Positions 1-11,044 are shown, numbered from the stretch's first letter. The stretch: 64,000 nucleotides of DNA from JBBRHQ01 sp963815645 (GCA_963815645.1 CAWFHL010000001.1:1178001-1242000), one strand, 5' to 3'. Program-made: numbers and translations. Notes: generated by a model from the letters alone, not told the origin.

Positions 1-1543
<1,543 letters not shown>

Positions 1544-1832
1544 ACGAATCTAAGGTCGAGTCGAGGGTGAGATGGGCGTATTTTCGGCCTCTCCCGAACC
1601 GCAGGGACGGTCCGTGCGGCCCGACAACACTTCCCGTCCGCTCGGGTGCGGCCCGCAACTTCACGAAATCAACACGTTTACGTCACCATGTGAGAGGCAG
1701 GATGCAGGCAGCGGGCGTTGCTGCGCGCGTCCAGCCGATCGATCTTCGATATTCAAGGGAGCGCGGGCAGGCTCCGACACAAGCTAGGTGAGATGGTGGA
1801 TGGCGCCTATGCTCTGCCCGGAACGTGCTGAG
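1544..1832. other. intergenic region downstream of clpB
   Basis: No convincing gene. An imperfect hairpin at about 1599-1619 (CCGCAGGGAC facing TCCGTGCGG) could end clpB transcription but has no T-run. The rest presumably holds the promoter of the next gene; I see no clear -35/-10 pair. Confidence 0.3.
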
Positions 1833-2756
1833 ATGACCGAGGCCCCGAACCGAGCACAGGACAAAGAAGCAGGCGAGAGCCTCCCGGGCGAACCCGGCGA
1901 GCCTTCCGGGCATGGCCCGGGGGTGCTGCGGCGCGCCGCCTGGGCGATCCAGGAGAAGGCTGATCTGGAAGGTCGGCGATGCCTTCCGCGCCGCAGGCGG
2001 CTGCGGTGAGGTGGCCGCTGGAGAGCGCCGCCTGGGGCCTTCGCAGCCGGGTCGCCTGGCCGCTCGAGGACGGCTACGAGCGCCGCGGGCCGGCCGGCAA
2101 GCTGGCGATCGCCGGAGCCGGGCTGCTGCTGCTCGCGGCGGTCGGGACCGCCGGGGCCTTCGTCGCGCACGACGGCTCCAGGTCGGAGGCCGCCTCCCCT
2201 CCGCGGGTCGTGGTCCCCACCCCGCCGCCGGTGGCCGCGGTGGTCCCGTCACGGCCGGCGAAGCAGGTCAAGGACACCCACGTGCTGAAGGGAGCGGCGC
2301 CGAGCTTCGGGCCGGAGGCCGACGCGGCCCCGACCGGCGCATCCGCCGTCGAAGGACGCGGTGCCGGCGGAGCCCTCGCAGGCCGGGTCGTCCTCCGGCG
2401 ATTCGAAGCCGCCGGAGAAGGCGACGAACCTGGGGCCCGCCCCGCTGAAGGTCGCTCACCGCTTCGCCGGCGCCTTCGTCTCCTATGAGGTCGGCAAGAC
2501 CAACCACCGGGTCCGAAAGGTGTTCCGGAAGACGGCGACCGAGCCGCTCGCCGACTCGCTGGTCAAGCGCCCGCCCCGGCAGCCGGCCTCGGTCAAGGTT
2601 CCGAAAGCCAGGGTGCTGAACGTCGTCCCCGGCCCTCGCCGCGGCGCTTCGGTCGCGGTCAGCGTCTCGCTGCTTCGGGTCGGCGCCACCAGCGAGCTGC
2701 GGCTGGAGCTCCAGCAGGTCGCCGACCAGTGGCTGGTCAGCGACGTGAGGGGCTGA
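1833..2756 (+). CDS. membrane-anchored TcpC/VirB8-like protein (frameshifted)
   Basis: Reconstructed across three apparent +1 shifts (near 1957, 2000 and 2341), giving about 307 residues. Start ATG 1833 opens MTEAPNRAQDK. A first amphipathic part reads AAWAIQEK then LIWKVGDAFRAAG, followed by VRWPLESAAW and VAWPLEDGYE, then one transmembrane helix (KLAIAGAGLLLLAAVGTAG), a Pro-rich linker, and a folded C-terminal domain (about 2440-2753) with ARVLNVVPGPRRG and VSLLRVGATSELRLEL. The C-terminal domain resembles the NTF2-like domain of Gram-positive conjugation protein TcpC, by recalled similarity only. Its stop overlaps the start of the next gene (TGATG), a translationally coupled pair with a peptidoglycan hydrolase. 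A minimal alternative is the ORF from ATG 1979. Function unknown; a cell-envelope assembly role is inference. Confidence 0.55.
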
Positions 2757-4444
2757 TGGGACGCATTCGCGCCGCCTTCGCGGCGGCCGCAACGGGGGCG
2801 GTGCTCCTCGCCGCGCAGAGCGCGCCAGCCGAGACGCCGCCCGCTGCCGACCCTTCCGCGGCCCTCGCCCCGACGACTCCCACCGCGCCCACCGGCTCGA
2901 CCGGGACGGGCGTATCCCTCGGCACCGGCCCGGTTCAGCCGGGGACGACGATCGTCGCCCCTCCGCCGCGCAAGCCGAAGCCGAAGCCGAGCTCCGGCAA
3001 CGGGGGCGGGGTATCGGCGCCCGAGCACGACGCCGGCGCCCAGAAGCACACCCACACCCCGCCCGGCCCGAGCGGCGGCACCGGGGCCAGCGCCACCGGC
3101 ACAAACCCGTTCCCGCTGAACGCCCCCACTCCGTCCTTCGGTGCGCCCGGCGCGCCCAGCGCCTCCTGCACCACCACCTCCCCGCCGCCCGGGCTGCTGC
3201 CGATCTATCAGCGGGCCGCCGAGACCTACTCCCTGGGCCCGCAGGGTCCCGCCGTGCTCGCCGCGATCAACCAGATCGAGACCAACTTCGGCGAGCTCAA
3301 CCAGGTCACCTCCTCGGCAGGCGCGGTCGGCTGGATGCAGTTCATGCCGTCGACCTGGGCCACCTACGGGGTGGACGCCAACGGCGACGGCCGCCGCGAT
3401 CCCTACGACCCCGAGGACGCGATCTTCGCCGCGGCCTCCTATCTGCGGGCCTCAGGGATGCCTGCGGACACCGCCGGCGCGATCTTCTCCTATAACCACG
3501 CCGACTGGTACGTCTCCGAGGTGCTGGCCAACGCCGGCTGCTTCGGCTCGCTCGGCGGCAGCTCGTTCGCGCTCGAGCCCCAGGTCCAGGTCCTCTCCTG
3601 CAGCCCGGCGAAGGGCTGGGACGGGAAGATCCCCGGCGACTACCTGAACGCCTTCGAGTCCGCCGCCGGCCGCTACGGGCTGGGCGAGCGCGGAGTCTGG
3701 ACACTGGCCGCTGTCGCCAGGCTCGAGTCGCGTTTCGGGCGGAGCATGAGCAAGGCCGAGCTGCGTCGCAGCGGCCCGCTCGGGCTCGACCCGACCGAGT
3801 GGAGGCGATACTCGGTCGACGGCGACGGCGACGGGGTCGTCAGGCACTCGAGCGTCGAGGACTCGGCGGCGACCCTGGCCCGCATCGCCTGGTCCCGGGG
3901 CGGGCTGAAGGCCGGCATCTTCACCCATAACCAGGCCCAGTGGTACGTCCAGGAGGTGCTCGACCAGGCCGACCGGATGGGGGGACGCTGCAAGGCGAGG
4001 ACCGTCCCCTGGCAGATCCAGTTCCCCGACATCACCTCGAGCCCGATCAACTGGAGCAACCTGACCCTCTCCAACAGCCTCGAGAAGCACGACCTCGACA
4101 GCGGCGCGATCGACCCGAGGATCGTCGGGCTGATCGGGGCGATCACCCAGACGCACACGATCACCATCTCCGCGCTGCGCTCGGATCATTCGAAATACGC
4201 GTCGAGCGGCTATGTCTCCAACCACTACTACGGCCGGGCGATGGACATCGCAGTTGTCGACAGCGTGCCGTGTACAGATGTCTCCCCGGATGCTCCCTGC
4301 GGCCGGCTGGGTGAGACGCTCGCCCACCTGACCGGGCCCTCCCACCCGACCGAGCTGATCTACTGCTTCGACCTCGACGGTCCCGGCCCGGCCTGGGCGC
4401 AGGCCGATCACTGCGATCACGTCCACGTCGGCTTCGACGGCTGA
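2756..4444 (+). CDS. secreted peptidoglycan hydrolase: two transglycosylase domains plus M15-like peptidase domain
   Basis: 562 residues from ATG 2756, chosen because it overlaps the previous stop and opens a signal peptide (FAAAATGAVLLAAQSAPA). A Pro/Thr/Gly-rich linker follows. Domain 1 (about residues 140-265) is a lytic transglycosylase/SLT-MltB fold: catalytic-type Glu in INQIETNFGELN, then VGWMQFMPSTWATYGV, a calcium-loop-like DANGDGRRDPYDPEDA and SYNHADWYV. Domain 2 (about 295-420) repeats the plan with VARLESRFGRS, DGDGDGVVRHSSVEDSA and THNQAQWYV. The C-terminus (about 450-562) has HYYGRAMD and CDHVHVGF, matching the HxxGxAxD and HxH zinc motifs of VanY/M15 peptidases. The protein should cut glycan strands and possibly stem peptides outside the membrane. 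The TcpC-like partner suggests a dedicated envelope-spanning machine. Confidence 0.8.
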   Translation: MGRIRAAFAAAATGAVLLAAQSAPAETPPAADPSAALAPTTPTAPTGSTGTGVSLGTGPVQPGTTIVAPPPRKPKPKPSSGNGGGVSAPEHDAGAQKHTHTPPGPSGGTGASATGTNPFPLNAPTPSFGAPGAPSASCTTTSPPPGLLPIYQRAAETYSLGPQGPAVLAAINQIETNFGELNQVTSSAGAVGWMQFMPSTWATYGVDANGDGRRDPYDPEDAIFAAASYLRASGMPADTAGAIFSYNHADWYVSEVLANAGCFGSLGGSSFALEPQVQVLSCSPAKGWDGKIPGDYLNAFESAAGRYGLGERGVWTLAAVARLESRFGRSMSKAELRRSGPLGLDPTEWRRYSVDGDGDGVVRHSSVEDSAATLARIAWSRGGLKAGIFTHNQAQWYVQEVLDQADRMGGRCKARTVPWQIQFPDITSSPINWSNLTLSNSLEKHDLDSGAIDPRIVGLIGAITQTHTITISALRSDHSKYASSGYVSNHYYGRAMDIAVVDSVPCTDVSPDAPCGRLGETLAHLTGPSHPTELIYCFDLDGPGPAWAQADHCDHVHVGFDG

Positions 4445-4898
4445 GCAGCTCGACCGCGTCCAGCGGCTGCGAGGGTCTCCGCAGGAGAACTTCGCCTTCT
4501 TCTCCGACGCCCACAACCTGGAGGCGATCACGCCGCCGTGGCTGCATTTCCGGGTCCTCACCCCGGCGCCGATCGAAATGGGACCGGGGACACTGATCGA
4601 CTATCGCCTGCGGCTCCACGGGATTCCAGTGCGCTGGCGGACCGAGATCCGCAGCTGGGAGCCCGGGGTGGGATTCCGCGATGTCCAGGTCCGCGGCCCC
4701 TATGCCCTCTGGGATCACACCCACAGCTTCGAACCCGACGGCCGTGGCGGGACGGTGATGCGCGACCGGGTCCGCTATCGGGTGCCCTTCGGGCCGCTGG
4801 GTCGGTTGGCTCTGAGACTCCTGGTGCGCCGAGATCTGGAGAGGATCTTCGACTACCGGGCGACCGAGATCGAGCGGGTCCTCGCCACCCGGGTCTAA
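4443..4898 (+). CDS. SRPBCC-family ligand-binding/CoxG-like protein
   Basis: Small helix-grip (START-like) protein of about 150 residues, possibly a lipid or hydrophobic-ligand binder. Recognisable parts are FAFFSDAHNLEAITPPWL near the N-terminus, GTLIDYRLRLHGIPVRW, and the GPYALWDHTHSFEPDG stretch; this pattern is typical of the SRPBCC family often annotated as cell-division inhibitor or cyclase/dehydrase. The start is unclear: the open frame runs back to the previous gene without an ATG or GTG directly before the first conserved strand, so either a rare start is used or the 5' end carries an indel like its neighbours. The first ATG (4578) is clearly too late because conserved residues lie upstream. 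Stop TAA precedes the methyltransferase by 9 bases. Confidence 0.6.
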   Translation, partial: EQLDRVQRLRGSPQENFAFFSDAHNLEAITPPWLHFRVLTPAPIEMGPGTLIDYRLRLHGIPVRWRTEIRSWEPGVGFRDVQVRGPYALWDHTHSFEPDGRGGTVMRDRVRYRVPFGPLGRLALRLLVRRDLERIFDYRATEIERVLATRV

Positions 4899-4907
4899 CC
4901 TTGGTCC

Positions 4908-5552
4908 GTGGGCCGGGTCTACGACGCCACCTGGGGTCGCTGCTTCGCCGCCTTCTACGACAGGAGCGTGAAGTCGATCGAGGACGCGGGGTTGAGGGAG
5001 ACCCGGCGGCAGGTGCTCTCGGCGGCCAGCGGCCGGACAATCGACATCGGCTCCGGGACCGGCGCCAACATCGAGCTCTTCCCGGCCGCCGTCGAGGAGC
5101 TGGTGCTGGCCGAACCCGACCCGCACATGGCGGTGAGGCTGCGGCGCCGCCTCAGCGAGTCGGGCGCGCCGGCCGAGATCGTGGAGGCGCCGGCCGAGCA
5201 ACTTCCGTTCGCCGACGCCAGCTTCGACACGGCCGTCTTCACGCTCGTCCTCTGCACCGTCTCGGACCCGGTTGCGGCGCTCGCCGAGACCGCCAGGATC
5301 CTCAAGCCGGGGGGCAGGATGCTGTTCGTCGAGCACGTCCGCTCGGAGGATCCGCGAGGGGCACGCTGGCAGGATCGGCTCGAGCGCCTCTGGGGCCTAT
5401 TTGCCAAAGGCTGCCACCCCAACCGGGACACGGTTGCACTGATCAAGGCCTCACCGCTGGAGCTCGAAGGAGTCGAGCGCGACCGGATGCCGAAGGCAAT
5501 CCCGATCGTCAGACCCTTGGCCCGCGGAGCCGCCTTGCGCCCGCTCCCATAA
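4908..5552 (+). CDS. class I SAM-dependent methyltransferase
   Basis: 214 residues from GTG 4908, nine bases after the SRPBCC gene, so probably co-transcribed with it. SAM-binding motif I is TIDIGSGTGANIELF, the acidic end of strand 2 is VLAEPDPHMAVRL, and the post-motif region has DTAVFTLVLCTVSDPVAAL and LKPGGRMLFVEHVR, the pattern of the UbiE/Methyltransf_11 group. Substrate unknown. These small methyltransferases act on lipids, quinones or small molecules; the adjacent SRPBCC protein would fit a hydrophobic substrate, but that is only inference. Confidence 0.8.
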   Translation: MGRVYDATWGRCFAAFYDRSVKSIEDAGLRETRRQVLSAASGRTIDIGSGTGANIELFPAAVEELVLAEPDPHMAVRLRRRLSESGAPAEIVEAPAEQLPFADASFDTAVFTLVLCTVSDPVAALAETARILKPGGRMLFVEHVRSEDPRGARWQDRLERLWGLFAKGCHPNRDTVALIKASPLELEGVERDRMPKAIPIVRPLARGAALRPLP

Positions 5553-5600
5553 CGTGAAAGAAACTGAACCGGAACCCCAGCCCCGATCGAGAGGAGCGCG

Positions 5601-5882
5601 ATGCCCACCTACGTGATGCTGACCAACCTGACCGCCGACGGCGTCAAGACACTGAAGAACAATCCCGCCAGGGTGGGTGAGGTGAACAAGGAGGTCGAGC
5701 AGATCGGCGCCAAGGTCCTCGCTCAGTACGCGACCCTCGGCCGCTACGACTTCGTCACCATCGTCGAGGCACCCGACGACAAGACGATGGCCAAGGTCTC
5801 GGTCGAGCTCGGCTCCCGGGGAACGATGACCAGCCAGACGATGGCTGCGATGCCGGCGGAAGAGCTGGCGTCTGCGCTCTAG
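5601..5882 (+). CDS. GYD domain protein
   Basis: 93 residues from ATG 5601 behind a good ribosome-binding site (GAGAGGAGCG). The sequence MPTYVMLTNLTADGVKTL, ATLGRYDFVTIVEAPD and the C-terminal AAMPAEELASAL match the GYD family, a small ferredoxin-like fold found alone across bacteria. No biochemical role is firmly established. It directly precedes purD by about 20 bases and may be in the same transcript. Confidence 0.85.
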   Translation: MPTYVMLTNLTADGVKTLKNNPARVGEVNKEVEQIGAKVLAQYATLGRYDFVTIVEAPDDKTMAKVSVELGSRGTMTSQTMAAMPAEELASAL

Positions 5883-5903
5883 CGCGGCCGCCCGGAGCTC
5901 GAT

Positions 5904-7182
5904 TTGAGGATCCTCGTCGTCGGAGGGGGCGGCCGGGAGCACGCGATCGTGCGGGCCCTGGCCCGCTCGGCGCACGCTCCTGAGCTGCTCTGCGCCCCCG
6001 GCAACGCGGGGATCGCCGCCGAGGCCGAGTGCCTGCCCGAGGTCTCGGCGACCGACACCGGGGCGATCGTCGAGGCCGCCGGCGCCGGCGTCGACCTGGT
6101 CATCGTCGGCCCCGAAGCGCCACTGGTCGAGGGCCTGGTCGACGCGCTCGAGGACGAGGGAATCCCAGCCTTCGGCCCCTCCCGACGGGCGGCGGCCCTG
6201 GAGGGATCGAAGGCCTTCGCCAAGCAGGTGATGTCGGCGGCCGGGGTGCCGACCGCTTCGCACACCCTGCTGGGCGATCGTGAGGAGGCGCTCGCGCAGA
6301 TCTCCCGCGCCTCCTATCCCGCGGTGCTGAAAGCGGACGGGCTCGCCGCAGGCAAGGGGGTGATCATCTGTCCCGGAGAGCCGGAGGCCCGCGGGGCGGT
6401 CGAGGTCTTCTTCAGCGAGCGGCGCTTCGGGGAGACCGCTGTGGTCCTGGAGGAGTTCCTCGAGGGTGAGGAGCTCTCGGTGCTCGCCCTCTGCGATGGC
6501 GAGAACGTCGTGCCGCTTGCTCCGGCACAGGACTACAAGCGGATCTTCGACGGTGACCTGGGGCCCGAACACGGGCGGCATGGGCAGCTACTCGCCGGTC
6601 CCGGGGTTCGACCGGGCGGCGGTCGAGGAGATCGTCGATGTCGGTGCACGCGCCGATCGTCGCGGAGATGGCCCGTCGTGGGACGCCTTTCCACGGCGTC
6701 CTCTACGCCGGATTGATGATCGGCCCCTCGGGAGCCAGGGTGCTCGAGTTCAACACCCGCTTCGGGGATCCCGAGACCCAGGCGGTCCTGCCCCGGCTGC
6801 GCTCGGACCTCGTAGACCTCTGCGCGGCGGCGCGCGAGCCGGGGGGCTGGAAGGGGCCGAGGCCGGATTCGACGACGACTGGGCGGTGACCCTGGTCCTC
6901 GCCTCCGCCGGCTATCCCGAGTCTTCCTCGAGCGGGGATCGGATCAGCGGCGTCGAGGAGGCGGCCGAGATCGCCGAGGTGACCCACGCCGGGACGGCCG
7001 AGCGCGACGGCCGGCTGGTCACGGGCGGCGGCAGGGTGCTCAACGTGACGGCCATCGGGGCGACCCCGGCCGAGGCCCGCCGGCGCGCATACGATGCGGC
7101 GGGGCGCATCCACTTCGACGGGATGCAGCTACGAAATGACATCGCCGAGCGCGCCGTGGAGCGCGTCGGCCTGAACCGATGA
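5904..7182 (+). CDS. purD: phosphoribosylamine-glycine ligase PurD (frameshifted)
   Basis: GAR synthetase, step 2 of purine synthesis: phosphoribosylamine + glycine + ATP. Start TTG 5904 behind GGAG gives LRILVVGGGGREHAIVRAL, the standard PurD N-terminus. ATP-grasp features include PAVLKADGLAAGKGV and VLEEFLEGEELSVLAL. Three apparent indels break the gene: +1 near 6565 (a GGGG run just before the GPNTGGMGSYSP motif), +1 near 6640 (before SVHAPIVAEMARRGTPF), and -1 near 6840 (in a GGGGGG run). The end of the protein (VLNVTAIGATPAEARRRAYDA) is intact. All conserved blocks are present in order, so the enzyme is almost certainly functional and the sequence is faulty. First gene of the purDEB group. 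Confidence 0.92.
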
Positions 7183-7189
7183 GGACGAC

Positions 7190-7672
7190 TTGAACGAGAT
7201 CCCGGAGACCGAGGAGACGCAAGAGCCGGTGACGATGCCGGCGGTGGAGGAGGCGTTCGAGGAGATAGAGGTGGACGCGCCCCTTGTCGGCATCATCATG
7301 GGCTCGAAGAACGACAAGCCGAAGATGCAGCCCGCCGGCGAGGCGCTGCACGACGCCGGGATCCGCTACGAGGTGCGGGTGATGAGCGCCCACCGCGACC
7401 CGGACATGGTCCGTGACTACTGCTCGAACGCGCGCATGCGCGGGCTGCGGGTGATCATCGCGGGCGCCGGGATGTCGGCGGCGCTGCCCGGCGTCGCGGC
7501 CGCCCACAGCGACCTGCCAGTGGTCGGGGTGCCGATCTCCGGCAAGACCCTCGGGGGCCTCGACGCACTGCTCTCGGCGGTGCAGATGCCGCCGGGGGTC
7601 CCGGTCGCCTGCGTCGCGATCGACGGGGCCAAGAACGCCGGGGTGCTCGCAGCGAGAATAATCAACAGCTGA
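7190..7672 (+). CDS. purE: 5-(carboxyamino)imidazole ribonucleotide mutase PurE
   Basis: 160 residues from TTG 7190 (ribosome site GAGGAC). It moves the carboxylate of N5-CAIR to C4 of the imidazole. Seen: VGIIMGSKNDKPKMQPAG, where Ser and Asp of the GSxSD loop are kept though the second Ser is Asn; MSAHRDPDMV with the catalytic His; and the glycine loop VIIAGAGMSAALPG. An acidic 30-residue N-terminal extension precedes the domain. The HR form of the SAHR motif points to the bacterial class I enzyme, which normally needs PurK; no purK is in this window. Lies 7 bases after purD. Confidence 0.93.
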   Translation: MNEIPETEETQEPVTMPAVEEAFEEIEVDAPLVGIIMGSKNDKPKMQPAGEALHDAGIRYEVRVMSAHRDPDMVRDYCSNARMRGLRVIIAGAGMSAALPGVAAAHSDLPVVGVPISGKTLGGLDALLSAVQMPPGVPVACVAIDGAKNAGVLAARIINS

Positions 7673-7748
7673 CTTGACTGCGAGCAGGCCTAATACCCGG
7701 TGTTGGCGGCGAATCCCGCTTCGCATCCGGGGATGCCGGGGTGTCTAG

Positions 7749-9032
7749 GTGATCGCGCGCTATACGCGAGAGGAGATCGGCGGCGTCTGGTCGCCGCATC
7801 GCAAGATGGACTGCTGGCTGGCGGTCGAGCTGGCGGTGACCGACGCGCTCGCCGCCGAGGGGGTCGTTCCCGCGGAGGAAGCCGAGGCCTGCCGCTCGCG
7901 CGCCTCGTTCACGGTCGAGGCGGTCGAGGAACGCGAGCGGACGACCAACCACGACGTCGCCGCCTTCGTCGACGTGGTCGCGGCGCAGATCGGGCCCGAG
8001 GGGCGCTGGATCCACTACGGCCTGACCTCCTCCGACGTGCTCGACACCGCCCTCGCACTGCAGATCGAGCAGGCGGGGATCGTCCTCCTGCGTGGCGCGA
8101 CGGCCTACCGTGACGCCCTGGTTCGGCGCGCCTTCGAGCATCGCGACACCCTCTGCGTCGGCCGCACCCACGGCGTCCACGCCGAGCCGACCACCTTCGG
8201 CCTGCGGCTTGCCGGCTTCGCCTTCGAGGCCGACCGCAACCTGGGGCGGCTGCGCCGCGCGGTCGAGGGCGCCGCGGTCGGAAAGCTCTCTGGGGCCGTC
8301 GGCACCTACGCCTCGCTCGGCCCCTCGATCGAGGAGAGGGTGATGCACTCGCTCGGGCTGCGCCGCGAGGACGCCTCGACCCAGGTGGTGCCGCGCGACC
8401 GCCACGCCGAGCTGCTCAGCGCGATCGCGCTTGCCGGAGCCGGGCTGGAGCGCTTCGCGACCGAGGTCCGCAACCTCCAGCGGACCGAGCTGCGCGAGGT
8501 GGAGGAGCCGTTCGGCTCCGGCCAGAAGGGCTCCTCGGCGATGCCCCACAAGCGAAACCCGATCCTCAGCGAGCGGGTCACCGGGCTCGCCCGGGTGCTG
8601 CGCGGCTACGCCCAGACCGGGCTGGAGAACGTCGCCCTCTGGCACGAGCGCGACATCTCCCACTCGGGCGCCGAACGGGTGGTGATCCCCGACGCGACCA
8701 TCCTGCTCGACTACATGCAGTACGTGGCGACGATGGTGGTCGAGGGGATGCGGGTCAACACCGGCCGCATGCTGGGGATCCTCGAGCTGACCTCGGGAGC
8801 GCTGTTCAGCCAGCGGGCCCTGAGTGCCCTGGTCAGCTCCGGGATGGGCCGCGACGTCGCCTACCGGCTGGTCCAGCAATCCGCCCAGCAGGCCTTCGAC
8901 ACCGGCACCCCCTTCCGCGACCTGATCGGCGCCGCGGCGCCCGGGCTCGACCTCGACGCGGTCTTCGACTACAACGCCTACCTCACCCACCTGCCGGAGG
9001 TCTTCTCTCGGCTCGAGGCCCTGCGCGACTGA
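7749..9032 (+). CDS. purB: adenylosuccinate lyase PurB
   Basis: 427 residues from GTG 7749. The enzyme catalyses both fumarate-releasing steps of purine synthesis (SAICAR to AICAR, and adenylosuccinate to AMP). Signature loop GSSAMPHKRNP with the catalytic Ser is present, as are RTHGVHAEPTTFGL and TSSDVLDTAL. Length and domain order are normal and no frameshift is seen. It ends the first purine group and converges on a minus-strand gene, with a hairpin between them. Confidence 0.96.
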   Translation: MIARYTREEIGGVWSPHRKMDCWLAVELAVTDALAAEGVVPAEEAEACRSRASFTVEAVEERERTTNHDVAAFVDVVAAQIGPEGRWIHYGLTSSDVLDTALALQIEQAGIVLLRGATAYRDALVRRAFEHRDTLCVGRTHGVHAEPTTFGLRLAGFAFEADRNLGRLRRAVEGAAVGKLSGAVGTYASLGPSIEERVMHSLGLRREDASTQVVPRDRHAELLSAIALAGAGLERFATEVRNLQRTELREVEEPFGSGQKGSSAMPHKRNPILSERVTGLARVLRGYAQTGLENVALWHERDISHSGAERVVIPDATILLDYMQYVATMVVEGMRVNTGRMLGILELTSGALFSQRALSALVSSGMGRDVAYRLVQQSAQQAFDTGTPFRDLIGAAAPGLDLDAVFDYNAYLTHLPEVFSRLEALRD

Positions 9033-9038
9033 GCCCGC

Positions 9039-9055
9039 GCCGGGGGTTCCCCGGC
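9039..9055. terminator. hairpin between convergent genes (putative bidirectional terminator)
   Basis: Perfect 7-bp arms GCCGGGG and CCCCGGC with a 3-base loop lie exactly between the stops of purB (+) and the secreted-protein gene (-). There is no T-run on either side, so termination is inferred from position and stem strength. Confidence 0.5.
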
Positions 9056-9532
9056 TCAGTCGTCGATGAGGAAGATGGTGCAACCGGCGGCATTCCCTTC
9101 CCCGGCCTGGGTCGAGGCGTTGTCGTAGGCCTGATCGGCGCCGGCCTGGTCACCCTTCCCGGCCAGATAGTCGCCCTTCTCCTGCCAGTAGTTGGCGTTG
9201 TCGACGAGCGTCTGGCAGGTGCCGTCGGGGTCATCGTTCCCCTGCTGCCAGGTTCCGGTCTGCATCGCGACCGCTTTCCCGCCGACACCGGTCGGGAGCG
9301 AGAGGCCGCCGCGCAGAGAGGTCTTCGCGGCGCTGATCGCAAGGTTTGCGGGCGGCGCGGCCAGGACGGCGCTCGCGCCGGTGGCCGGAGCGAGGTGCGA
9401 CTTGCCCGCCAGCGGTATGTGGTGGCGCTTGTGGTGGGCCGCCTTGCCGGCGCCGAGGGCGGGGGCGGCGATCAGTGCTGCGGCTGCAAGGGCGAGCCCG
9501 AGCACTGCGGTCAGGGTCCGTGCGATCTTCAT
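9056..9532 (-). CDS. secreted hypothetical protein
   Basis: 158 residues from ATG 9532, preceded by GGAGG. It has a clear signal peptide (TLTAVLGLALAAAALIAAPA) followed by a His/Lys-rich segment. The mature C-terminal half is rich in Asn, Gln, Asp and Gly (QTGTWQQGNDDPDGTC, NYWQEKGDYLAGKGDQ) with two cysteines (CQTLVDNAN and AAGCTIFLIDD) that could form a disulfide. I do not recognise the family. It lies downstream of the P450 gene on the same strand, about 130 bases away. The gap includes a short open tail (about 9594-9658, ending GVQWIHTWVA) that I cannot assign. Confidence 0.6.
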   Translation of the reverse strand: MKIARTLTAVLGLALAAAALIAAPALGAGKAAHHKRHHIPLAGKSHLAPATGASAVLAAPPANLAISAAKTSLRGGLSLPTGVGGKAVAMQTGTWQQGNDDPDGTCQTLVDNANYWQEKGDYLAGKGDQAGADQAYDNASTQAGEGNAAGCTIFLIDD

Positions 9533-9660
9533 CTCATTCCTCCGTAGGTCGAATTGACCCCGAGATCGTCGACCTCGATCCAGCTCCGGGCTAGGCCACC
9601 CAGGTGTGGATCCACTGCACCCCTTCGGCTGTCCCGATTCCCACCTGACCGAATCCGGCG

Positions 9661-10987
9661 CTAGGCCACGACCGACTGGCGAGCGGGGCGCCGGCCGGTG
9701 ACGATCACCGGGGTTCCGCCCCGGGGCGAGAGGGTGACGTTGCGCCGCGCGACCTGCTCCGGCCGGGGGCTGGCCGGCCGCAGCTCGCAGCGGCCGAGCA
9801 CCGATCGCAGGACGATCCGCATCTCGAACTCGGCGAAGGCGGCCCCGAGGCAGCGGCGCACGCCGCCGCCGAAGGGGATCCAGGAGTAGGTGTCGGGCGG
9901 GTCGTCGAGAAAACGCTCCGGCCGGAAGGCGAGGGGGTCGGGGTAGAGGTCGGGGCGGGTGTGGGTGAGCCAGATCGCCGGTGTGACGTCGGTGCCGGCG
10001 GGCAGGTCGAGGCCGTCGGCGCTCAGCTCCCGGCCGAGGCGGCGGCCGGCCAGGGGCACCACCGGCCGCAGGCGAAGCGACTCCGTGATCGTCGCCCGCA
10101 GATACTCCTCGCCGCCATCGTCGAGCTCCTCGCGAAGCCTGGCGAGCGGGGCTGGGTGGCGCAGCAGCATGTCGAAGCTCCAGGCGAGCGCAGTCGCGGT
10201 CGTCTCGTGCCCGGCCAGCAGCAGGGTCATCAGCTGGTCGCGGAGCTCGGAGTCCTCCATGCCGCTGCCGTCCTCGAAGCGGGCCGCGACCAGCGCGGAG
10301 AGGATGTCCTCGCGCGCCACCGAGGTCGGGATCGGCGCGCCGCTCGGCGATCTCGGCGTAGAGCTGCTCGTCGATCTCGCCCAGCAGTGCCTGGAACCGG
10401 GCCCATGGGCCGTGGTCCGGGACGCGCCTGGTGATCAGCGTCCCCAGCTGGGAGGCCGGCGCGGCGACGTCGGCGAGGACCTCGCCCAGCAGCGAGCGCA
10501 GCCTCTGCAGGCGGGCGGGGTCGCTGACGCCGAAGACGACACGGAGGATGACCTCGAGGGTGATCGCCTGCATCCGCGGATGGATCGGGAACTCCGAGCC
10601 GAGCGGCCAGCGCTCGATCTCGGCCTCGACCAGCTCCTCGACCAGCGGCTCATAGGAGCGCATCCGCTCGCCGTGGAAGGGCGGCAGCATCAGCTTGCGC
10701 CGGGCCAGGTGCTCGGCGCCCTCGAGCAGCAGGATCGAGCGGGGGCCCATGACCGGCTCGATCGCGATGACCCGTCCAGGGGGCAGGCCGTGGGCGCGCT
10801 CGGTGTAGAGCGCCCGGATCGCCTCCGGGTCGGAGATCATCACCATCGGCGTGCGGAAGCCGACGAAGGTGACGCTGAAGGAGTCCCCGTAGCGCCGCCG
10901 GCAGTCCTCCATGAAGGCGAGAGGGCGCCAGAACCAGCGCATCGTCTGCAGCAGCGGCGGGACGGTCGGTCCGGGCGGAAGCTTCAC
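9661..10987 (-). CDS. cytochrome P450 (frameshifted)
   Basis: Heme monooxygenase of about 440 residues. The N-terminus KLPPGPTVPPLLQTMRWF follows GTG 10987. The helix I oxygen-binding motif is LLLAGHETTATAL, the ExxR pair is in ITESLRLRP, the meander has FRPERFLDD, and the heme-cysteine loop is FGGGVRRCLGAAFAEFEM. The reading frame moves by +1 near 10320 (an extra G in the GGTGG just before AREDILSALV). All catalytic landmarks are kept, so the gene is probably intact in the organism. Redox partner genes are not seen nearby. Substrate unknown; the PPGP N-terminus and motif spacing are those of membrane-independent bacterial P450s related to CYP110/CYP138-like groups, but I would not assign a subfamily. 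It is divergent from the cupin gene. Confidence 0.85.
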
Positions 10988-11044
10988 GGATATAGAGTCG
11001 CAGTCCGGCGGCAACGCCGCTTCAACGCGACCAGAAGGAGCGAG

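Noticed and set aside
7673..7748. Sigma-70 type promoter ahead of purB (TTGACT and TAATAC)
   Set aside because: The two boxes are only about 11 bases apart, too close for a normal promoter.
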